IMG/VR virus record: IMGVR_UViG_3300033153_004074
Span: 1-42,148 of that record
Source: a virus
Length of the DNA stretch: 42,148 nt
Strand: one strand, 5' to 3'
The notes beneath the pieces were generated by a model that worked only from the letters and a program-made list of their open reading frames with translations, did no database searches and was not told where the DNA came from. Position numbers and translations under genes: made by a program. Positions 36,667-42,148 of the stretch are shown here, in pieces. Position 1 is the first letter of the stretch. Each line of letters begins with the position of its first letter.

Positions 36667-36856
36667 TGTTACACTGCATGAGAAAACCACGCCTTGTAAT
36701 ATTCCAGCGAGGATCGATCTCAAAATTAATGATTATTCAAAGAAAAAAGAAGCTATGAAGGAGGCAAAAGACCATTGGGAGGGGAGTGCTAATATTCCCT
36801 GGACAATAGGGAGAAGTAATCCAAGAATTGTTTGGGTAGAACCTCTACAATTTTAA
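36644..36856 (+). CDS. Small hypothetical protein (70 aa)
   Basis: Strong AAGGAGG about 7 nt upstream, inside the aminotransferase gene. The sequence is beta-rich (W-K-L-E-Y-D-V-T-L-H, then I-P-A-R-I-D-L-K-I) followed by a lysine-rich helix and W-T-I-G-R-S-N-P-R-I-V-W-V. No family recognised. Confidence 0.6.
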   Translation: MPWKLEYDVTLHEKTTPCNIPARIDLKINDYSKKKEAMKEAKDHWEGSANIPWTIGRSNPRIVWVEPLQF

Positions 36857-36872
36857 TTTTCAATAAAACAGG

Positions 36873-36905
36873 GGGTCTATAAAAAAAATAGACCCTCCTT
36901 ACAAA
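36873..36905 (+). promoter_or_regulatory. Hairpin plus shared anti-SD-like string before amidotransferase gene
   Basis: GGGTCTAT (36873-36880) pairs with ATAGACCC (36888-36895) around an A7 loop, followed by CTCCTTACAAA (36895-36905), identical to 32948-32958. It ends 3 nt before the ATG at 36909, which has no GGAGG of its own. Confidence 0.55.
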
Positions 36906-36908
36906 ATT

Positions 36909-37973
36909 ATGCAAATAGTATGTAAAAAATGTTGCATGGATAAAAGTGCAAGTGAGATAACTTTTGATAGCAAGGGGGTATGTAATTTTTGTCGTCAAAT
37001 GGAAGAAGCTTTGTGTGAAGTGAAGTTAGAAAAACATAATCTTAAAAAAAGAATTGAACAAGTAAAAAAAGACGGTCAGGGAAGAAAATATGATTGTCTT
37101 GCTGGTTTATCTGGCGGTGTAGATAGTGCAATGACTTTACATTATCTAGTAAAGGCAGATTTACGTCCCCTCTGTTTTTCTTTAGACAATGGCTATGGAG
37201 ATAATAGGGCAAGCGAAAATGTTATCAAAATGGTGAAGAAGTTAGGAGTTGATTTCTTGGGTGAAAGACTGAATTTGAGGGCATTTCGTGAGTTGCAGGC
37301 TTCCTTTATTAAGGCAGGTGTAAAGAACATTGAGATACCGTCAGACCATGTTCTAATGGCTTTCAGTTATCAGTTAGCTAGTAAGCATAAGATTAAATGG
37401 ATATTTTCTGGCGGTAATGTAAATTCGGAGGGTGTCATGCCTCCTTCTTGGGGTTATCAGCCAAGAGATTTAAGGCATATTAAAGACATACATAGAAAAA
37501 GCTTAAAAGATTTACCTACTTGTGGTCTTTTAAAGTTCAATTATTATAAATGGATTAAGGGAATCAAGGTGTTCTATCCTCTTGATTATATAGATTATAA
37601 CAGGATAGAGGCAGAAAAGTTTTTGGAGAAAGAATATGATTTTGTTAGTACAGGAGGCAAGCATGAGGAGAATTATTTTACAAAATGGTTTCAGAATTAT
37701 TATTTATATGAAAGATATGGCATAGATAAGCGAAAGGCTTTTTATTCTTCCTTGATAAACGCAGGACAAATGACACGCAAAGAGGCTATGCAAGCTTTGC
37801 AGAAGTGTCCTGAATATCCTACTTTGGGTAAATTAGATATTGAAATTTATAAGAACCCAAGACGAAGTCATTATCAGTTCAAGACTAACGAGAAATTATT
37901 TAATTTTATAAGTAAAGTTATAAAACTATGCAGAAAAATAAAAAATGGTATTTTAAATGGTCGGATACTTTAG
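36909..37973 (+). CDS. N-acetyl sugar amidotransferase, PP-loop (354 aa)
   Basis: N-terminal C-K-K-C-C-M-D and C-N-F-C-R form the zinc-type cysteines seen in WbpG/PseA-like proteins. The ATP PP-loop S-G-G-V-D-S-A lies near residue 68, then F-S-L-D-N-G-Y-G-D and W-I-F-S-G-G-N-V-N-S-E-G. These enzymes convert an acetamido group of a sugar to an acetamidino group using ammonia. No HisH/HisF-like glutaminase partners are seen here, so ammonia may come from the host. It overlaps the next gene by 46 nt. Confidence 0.86.
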   Translation: MQIVCKKCCMDKSASEITFDSKGVCNFCRQMEEALCEVKLEKHNLKKRIEQVKKDGQGRKYDCLAGLSGGVDSAMTLHYLVKADLRPLCFSLDNGYGDNRASENVIKMVKKLGVDFLGERLNLRAFRELQASFIKAGVKNIEIPSDHVLMAFSYQLASKHKIKWIFSGGNVNSEGVMPPSWGYQPRDLRHIKDIHRKSLKDLPTCGLLKFNYYKWIKGIKVFYPLDYIDYNRIEAEKFLEKEYDFVSTGGKHEENYFTKWFQNYYLYERYGIDKRKAFYSSLINAGQMTRKEAMQALQKCPEYPTLGKLDIEIYKNPRRSHYQFKTNEKLFNFISKVIKLCRKIKNGILNGRIL

Positions 37974-38788
37974 GGGGCGGTTTCGCTGGTACTCCAGAAG
38001 AAACGTGGAACGTAGAAAAATATAATCCTAAAAAACATAAAGATGAAAACTGTGTATTTTGTGGGTTGTATGGCCTTAGAGACTTCTTTGAACTATGGAA
38101 GCACAAAGGAAAAAAGGCTGTTTGGTGGGCTGGTAGTGATATTAGGTATCTAAAGAATGGTTATTGGCTAGATAAAAAAGGTGAGATCAGAGTACCACCA
38201 GAAGAAACAGCAAAATGGATAAGTGAAAACTGTATCAGCTATGTAGAAAACAAGATAGAGTATGAAATTTTAGAAGAATTGGGTATAAAAGCAAAGATAG
38301 TACCATCTTTTTTAGGGAATGTTAATGATTATAAAGTAGAATTTAAGCCAGGAAACAAAGTATATGCTTCTGTTTCTGGTGATGACTTTAAACTATATAA
38401 ATGGTATTTGATTGATGAAGTAGCTAAACATGTACCAGAGATAGAGTTTCATTTATACGGTAACACAGTGCCTTTTAAGACTAAAAACAAAAATGTGATA
38501 GTTCATGGACGTGTAGAACAAGAGGTAATGAACAAAGATATTAAGCAAATGCAAGCAGGATTAAGGTTGATAGAGGTAGAAGGATGTAGCGAAGTTATTG
38601 TTAAGTCTGCTTTATGGGGACAATGGCCAATAAGTCGCATATCATATCCTTGTGTTTCTAAAGCTAAAACAAAAAGAGAGCTGATAGATTCATTGAGAGA
38701 TTTACAAAACAAGAAAGAACCTAATTTGAAAGCAAGAGAATGGTTTTTAAAAAATTTAAATCGTTACCCATTTAATAGAAATATATGA
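37928..38788 (+). CDS. Glycosyltransferase, GT-B-like (286 aa)
   Basis: Starts within the amidotransferase end (W-Y-F-K-W-S-D-T-L-G-G-G-F-A-G-T). Later elements G-N-K-V-Y-A-S-V-S-G-D-D, E-F-H-L-Y-G-N, V-I-V-H-G-R-V-E-Q-E and an acidic R-L-I-E-V-E-G-C-S-E-V look like the donor-binding half of a GT4-type enzyme. No standard E-x7-E is certain. It probably adds the modified sugar to a glycan. Confidence 0.7.
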   Translation: MQKNKKWYFKWSDTLGGGFAGTPEETWNVEKYNPKKHKDENCVFCGLYGLRDFFELWKHKGKKAVWWAGSDIRYLKNGYWLDKKGEIRVPPEETAKWISENCISYVENKIEYEILEELGIKAKIVPSFLGNVNDYKVEFKPGNKVYASVSGDDFKLYKWYLIDEVAKHVPEIEFHLYGNTVPFKTKNKNVIVHGRVEQEVMNKDIKQMQAGLRLIEVEGCSEVIVKSALWGQWPISRISYPCVSKAKTKRELIDSLRDLQNKKEPNLKAREWFLKNLNRYPFNRNI

Positions 38789-39705
38789 AAAACGCAAAAC
38801 ATCTCATGCTTTGCCCTTTCACTGGTTTAGGCCTATATTCGGGCTTTAGAGGGAATCGTTGGTTAAAAAATAGAATAAAAGTCTTTGAACAGTTTGTAGT
38901 ACCTTCTTTACTAGCTCAAACATCACAGAACTTTATATTGTGGGTAGCATGGAGGCAAGAAGAAAAAACCAATAAGCAAGTAATAGAACTTAAAGAAAGA
39001 CTAGAAAAGAATTTTAATGTAGTATTTACTTATTCAGGCGTTCCATTCTGGGATGATAAATATTCTGATGATGTAGCTAAAAAAAGGCTTATAGACGCTT
39101 TACATGGTTCTATGGGAAGTCTTATCAATGCAATAGGGGAATGTGATGAGGTGTTAATGACAATCCAGCCAAGTGATGACTGTTATCATAGAGAGTTTGT
39201 TAAGGACGTACAGGAAGAAGGATTCACCACTAATTGGGCGGTAGGCTTTGAAAGAGGTTATATAATGGACTATAAGACGGGAGCAATTAAAGAATATAAC
39301 CCAGAAACAAATCCACCTTTCTTCACTATCAGATTTAAGAGAGATGTATTTATTGATCCGTTACAGCACATGAAGCACACAGGGCCTTATAAGAGCCACG
39401 AACACATCGGGAAATACTTAGAATATCATACTACAGAGGCTAGAGGATTCTTAGTAGGTATTCATGGATTTAATATTAGCACAGTTTATGACCATCCTTA
39501 TGCAGGATTAGATGTTGATTCAGGTGTATTATATGACTTTGGGTTAAACAATGCAGAGAATTTAGAGGTCAAGTTTAGTATTAGATCATGGATATTTAGT
39601 AAAATGCCTTATAGAGTTAAGAGGAAGTTAAGATTTTGGGCTGGAGAGAAGAAATGGATACTAAAACCACTCTTTGCATTAATTTATAATATATTAAGAG
39701 ATTGA
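38785..39705 (+). CDS. Rhamnosyltransferase-like glycosyltransferase (306 aa)
   Basis: Coupled by ATGA overlap. The pattern R-I-K-V-F-E-Q-F-V-V-P-S-L-L-A-Q-T, then F-I-L-W-V-A-W-R and I-Q-P-S-D-D-C-Y, is characteristic of the putative rhamnosyltransferase family (PF11316-type). The S-D-D may bind metal and nucleotide sugar. It ends with a basic membrane-proximal segment (R-V-K-R-K-L-R-F-W). The real donor sugar is unknown. Confidence 0.8.
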   Translation: MKNAKHLMLCPFTGLGLYSGFRGNRWLKNRIKVFEQFVVPSLLAQTSQNFILWVAWRQEEKTNKQVIELKERLEKNFNVVFTYSGVPFWDDKYSDDVAKKRLIDALHGSMGSLINAIGECDEVLMTIQPSDDCYHREFVKDVQEEGFTTNWAVGFERGYIMDYKTGAIKEYNPETNPPFFTIRFKRDVFIDPLQHMKHTGPYKSHEHIGKYLEYHTTEARGFLVGIHGFNISTVYDHPYAGLDVDSGVLYDFGLNNAENLEVKFSIRSWIFSKMPYRVKRKLRFWAGEKKWILKPLFALIYNILRD

Positions 39706-39706
39706 T

Positions 39707-40342
39707 ATGAAATTATTTAGAAAAACAAAAGAACATCAAAAATATTGGTCTGAACGCAAAATAAACTGGCGTAAAGATTATCTTGACACATGGAATCATC
39801 CACATAGAAAGATAATTGTGAACATATTAAAGCAAATACCTTGGATGTCATTGTTAGAGATTGGTTGTGCTTCTGGGCCTAACTTAGCGGCGATCCTAAA
39901 AGCTATGCCAGGCAGGCAGATAGGCGGTGTAGACATAAGCCAAGATGCTATTGAGCTTGCACAAAAGACCTTTAAGGGTGGGTTCTTTAAGGTAAATAGT
40001 GCTGATGACATTATGATGAGCGATAAAAGTACAGATGTGGTGCTATCAGATATGACATTAATCTATGTTAACAGGAAAGATATTGATAGATACGTCAAAG
40101 AGATGAAAAGAATAGCTAGAAACTATGTAATTTTGAGCGAGTTTCATAGTAAAAGCTTATGGAATAGATTAGCTTTGAAATATAATAGTGGATATAATGC
40201 TTATAATTGGGAGAGATTGTTAAATAAACATGGCTTTAGAGATATAGTATTGCATAAAATAAAGGAAAATGAGTGGCCGGGCGGTAATCCCCAAAAGACT
40301 TTTGGCTATATAATAATGGCTAAAGTACCTAGAAAACATTGA
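39707..40342 (+). CDS. SAM-dependent methyltransferase (211 aa)
   Basis: Motif I L-L-E-I-G-C-A-S-G-P-N-L near 48-59, then G-G-V-D-I-S-Q-D-A-I as the acidic loop after strand 2, and V-V-L-S-D-M-T-L as motif post-II give a class I SAM methyltransferase. Last gene of the sugar cassette, so a sugar or lipid hydroxyl is the likely target. It overlaps the -35 of the next promoter by 4 nt. Confidence 0.85.
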   Translation: MKLFRKTKEHQKYWSERKINWRKDYLDTWNHPHRKIIVNILKQIPWMSLLEIGCASGPNLAAILKAMPGRQIGGVDISQDAIELAQKTFKGGFFKVNSADDIMMSDKSTDVVLSDMTLIYVNRKDIDRYVKEMKRIARNYVILSEFHSKSLWNRLALKYNSGYNAYNWERLLNKHGFRDIVLHKIKENEWPGGNPQKTFGYIIMAKVPRKH

Positions 40343-40367
40343 CAATTCATTTAATATTTGATATAAT
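40339..40367 (+). promoter_or_regulatory. Sigma70-type promoter of the packaging operon
   Basis: TTGACA (40339-40344) and TATAAT (40362-40367), both perfect, spaced by 17 bp. The start site near 40374 is only about 12 nt before the ATG at 40386, giving a very short leader. Confidence 0.9.
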
Positions 40368-40385
40368 TAAAGTAACAACAAACTT

Positions 40386-40799
40386 ATGAAACTATTTAAT
40401 TGGCGCAAGAACTATTGGCGCAAAAAAATCAAGGGCATGAAGTGTATGATTGAAGATGAGAAATTCAGTCGTTACAAAACTCTGGAACTTCGTGAAGAAG
40501 TCCGTCAAGAATACGATCAAGAACAAGCCAAGCTTGAGCATTTTAATAAACGTATTGAAGACAAAGACAAAACCATTAAAGAAATAGGCAAAGAAGAGTA
40601 CGAGAAACTCAAAGATGAGAAAATACGTGGAGAGAAAAGACTTCAAGCACTTAAAGAAGAAATGGATACTTTGGCCCAGAGTGTAAATGGTGGCAAACCA
40701 ACCAACGAACACCCAGCAGGTATAATAGGAAACAGCCAAACCATAGAAAAACTCTATGATCTTATTGATACAGTTAAGAGTTACTTAAAGAATTTATGA
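40386..40799 (+). CDS. Coiled-coil protein (137 aa)
   Basis: A basic, Trp-containing N-terminus (F-N-W-R-K-N-Y-W-R-K-K) precedes about 70 residues of coiled coil (E-V-R-Q-E-Y-D-Q-E-Q-A-K-L-E) and a Gly/Pro-containing loop (G-G-K-P-T-N-E-H-P-A-G). First gene of the packaging operon; could be a scaffold-, packaging- or membrane-associated factor. Not recognised. Confidence 0.62.
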   Translation: MKLFNWRKNYWRKKIKGMKCMIEDEKFSRYKTLELREEVRQEYDQEQAKLEHFNKRIEDKDKTIKEIGKEEYEKLKDEKIRGEKRLQALKEEMDTLAQSVNGGKPTNEHPAGIIGNSQTIEKLYDLIDTVKSYLKNL

Positions 40800-40885
40800 C
40801 AACAGAGGATGTAGCTAATAGATTATTCTGGTTTGCTTTAATTGGAATTATCTTTTGGATAATAATATTTAAGATATTTAATTAA
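40796..40885 (+). CDS. Single-span membrane peptide (29 aa)
   Basis: Begins by ATGA overlap with the coiled-coil gene. T-T-E-D-V-A-N-R-L precedes one hydrophobic helix (F-W-F-A-L-I-G-I-I-F-W-I-I-I-F). It ends 4 nt before the small-terminase gene. Translational coupling supports it; role unknown. Confidence 0.5.
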   Translation: MTTEDVANRLFWFALIGIIFWIIIFKIFN

Positions 40886-40889
40886 TAAT

Positions 40890-41339
40890 ATGGCAGAGGA
40901 GAAAGAAAAACTTAATCCTAAACAGGAATTGTTTTGTAAAATGTATACAAGCTTAGAAAGAGAGATGTTTGGCAACGGAGTAGAGAGTTATCTTGAGGTT
41001 TATGATGTTGACAGAAGCAAAGGAAACTGGTATAAAACAGCTTGCTCAAATGCTTCACGATTGTTAAGTAATGACAAGGTTTGCGAAAGAATCAATGATC
41101 TATTAGAGGAGCAAGGATTCAATGATGAGAATGTATTAAAACAACATTTATTTTTACTGAATCAACATACAGATTTAAAAACTAAAATGAAAGCAATAGA
41201 AAGCTTTTATAAATTGACAGGTAAGAATAAAGAACCTGAAAATAAGATTGTTGTTCAACCAATAATTAACTTAGACCCAAATGCTTTACAGCGAAACAAC
41301 AGCGACAAGGAAGATAATAGCACTAAAGAAGAAAATTAG
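40890..41339 (+). CDS. terS: Terminase small subunit (149 aa)
   Basis: L-N-P-K-Q-E-L-F-C-K-M-Y at about 8-19 and later Y-L-E-V-Y-D, S-N-A-S-R-L-L-S-N-D-K-V-C are the terminase_2-type HTH pattern. It recognises the packaging site and feeds DNA to TerL. The tail is polar and acidic (N-N-S-D-K-E-D-N-S-T). It overlaps the TerL start by 59 nt. Confidence 0.88.
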   Translation: MAEEKEKLNPKQELFCKMYTSLEREMFGNGVESYLEVYDVDRSKGNWYKTACSNASRLLSNDKVCERINDLLEEQGFNDENVLKQHLFLLNQHTDLKTKMKAIESFYKLTGKNKEPENKIVVQPIINLDPNALQRNNSDKEDNSTKEEN

Positions 41340-42148
41340 AGCAATATCAGGAGGAACGAGTGCAAGCAAAACAATAAGTATATTATTATATTTAATTGCT
41401 AGATGTCAGTACGATAAAGAAAAGACTTTAACCAGTGTAATAAGTGAAAGTACACCACATCTTAAACGTGGAGCAATAAGAGACTTTAAGAACATAATGC
41501 AAGGTCATAAGTATTGGAAAGAAAAGAGATGGAACGCAACAGATATGATATATACTTTTGAAACAGGATCACAAATGGAGTTCTTTTCAGCAGATCAATC
41601 AGACAAGCTAAGAGGTGGTAGACGTGATAGATGTTTCATTAATGAAGCAAACAATGTAACAATGGATGCTTTTGACCAATTAGAGGTAAGAACTAAGGAG
41701 TTTATATTCCTAGATTGGAATCCAACACATGAATTCTGGTTTTATAGTGAAGTATTAAATAAAAGGGATGATGTAGAGTTTATAACACTTAATTACTTAG
41801 ACAATGAAGCATTAAGCAAAGAGATTATCCAATCAATAGAAGCTAGAAAGAATCGTAAGAACTGGTGGAGAGTCTATGGTTTAGGTGAACTAGGCGAGTT
41901 AGAGGGTAAGATATTTAGTGATTGGGAGATAATAGATGAAGTTCCTCATAGAGCTAGACTAGAGAGATATGGCATGGATTTTGGTTATTCTAATGATCCA
42001 ACTGCTATAGTAGCTATTTATTACTATGATGGAGGTTATATTTTGGACGAAATTGCCTTTAGAACAGGCATGAAGAATAGGATAATAGCTGATACTATAC
42101 TAGACCAAGAAAGACCGGCTTTAGTTATAGCTGATAGTGCAGAACCTA
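41281..42148 (+). CDS. terL: Terminase large subunit, N-terminal part (continues at 1)
   Basis: ATG 41281 is the first start after an in-frame stop at 41272. Walker A G-G-T-S-A-S-K-T is at about 24-31, the Walker B/catalytic strand C-F-I-N-E-A-N near 119, and the first nuclease Asp in M-D-F-G-Y-S-N-D-P-T near 233. This gives the usual ATPase-nuclease order. The frame runs into the 114-bp overlap and is completed by 1-464 (total 405 aa, short for TerL). It drives ATP-dependent packaging into the head. Confidence 0.94.
   Translation, partial: MLYSETTATRKIIALKKKIRAISGGTSASKTISILLYLIARCQYDKEKTLTSVISESTPHLKRGAIRDFKNIMQGHKYWKEKRWNATDMIYTFETGSQMEFFSADQSDKLRGGRRDRCFINEANNVTMDAFDQLEVRTKEFIFLDWNPTHEFWFYSEVLNKRDDVEFITLNYLDNEALSKEIIQSIEARKNRKNWWRVYGLGELGELEGKIFSDWEIIDEVPHRARLERYGMDFGYSNDPTAIVAIYYYDGGYILDEIAFRTGMKNRIIADTILDQERPALVIADSAEP
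42035..42148. repeat. Terminal direct repeat, copy 2
   Basis: Exact copy of 1-114. See copy 1: the genome is circular or circularly permuted with this overlap. Confidence 0.95.

Overview
The window is one complete, circular, AT-rich bacteriophage genome, opened inside the terminase gene. The first 114 bases are repeated exactly at the end (1-114 = 42035-42148). When the ends are joined the large-terminase reading frame continues without a break, so the true circle is about 42,034 bp. Every convincing gene is on the + strand. The virion genes (terminase, portal, HK97-type coat, tail adaptor, fibres, beta-helix spike, two large ejection-type proteins, no tape measure or sheath) suggest a podovirus-like tailed phage. 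TGA is a normal stop. Most genes start after short A/T-rich leaders (..aataatATG, ..aatttATG) with no Shine-Dalgarno; a minority have a strong GGAGG. That leader style, the GIGT-type fibre repeats and the set of sugar genes would fit an uncultivated host such as a Patescibacteria/CPR member, but this is a weak inference.

Layout. 40.34-42.15 kb plus 1-0.46 kb: a sigma70-type promoter, a coiled-coil protein, a membrane peptide, small terminase and large terminase. 0.47-0.94 kb: three small genes. 0.95-1.14 kb: promoter, a strongly folded RNA and an intrinsic terminator just before the portal gene. 1.15-20.75 kb: the virion and lysis block (portal, receptor-binding and fibre proteins, small virion proteins, scaffold, coat, adaptor, spike, ejection proteins, membrane peptides, M23 endopeptidase). 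20.75-26 kb: a very AT-rich accessory region of tiny genes with an unusual density of structured RNAs. 26-32.9 kb: early-type small genes, including an SSB-like protein, an HNH protein, two adenine methyltransferases, a stand-alone FtsK-gamma-like winged helix and many single-span membrane peptides. 32.97-40.34 kb: a less AT-rich surface-sugar cassette (split transketolase, 4,6-dehydratase, DegT aminotransferase, PP-loop amidotransferase, two glycosyltransferases, methyltransferase).

The most unusual feature is RNA. At least four modules (20916-21034, 21069-21219, 21224-21449, 22841-22927) share the same closing helix, GUUUAUU paired with AGYAAAU, around unrelated interiors, and two of them contain pieces of tRNA (a tRNA-Leu-like 5' half; D- and T-arm-like hairpins). 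A separate tRNA-Gln/Glu-like element at 23800-23882 keeps the acceptor, D-arm, T-arm and CCA but has an enlarged, non-canonical anticodon region. Two promoter-driven RNAs (20813-20915 and 23121-23230) share a second architecture: a long terminator-like hairpin whose loop is complementary over 10 nt to the RNA's own 5' segment. Other folded elements lie between TerL and portal, directly against the start codon of the gene after the coat gene, and before several early genes. Five strong promoters all have exactly 17-bp spacers.

No DNA polymerase, helicase, primase, integrase or RNA polymerase gene was recognised, so replication and transcription probably rely on the host. The phage instead spends about 7.4 kb on glycan enzymes, which probably remodel the host surface or decorate the virion.
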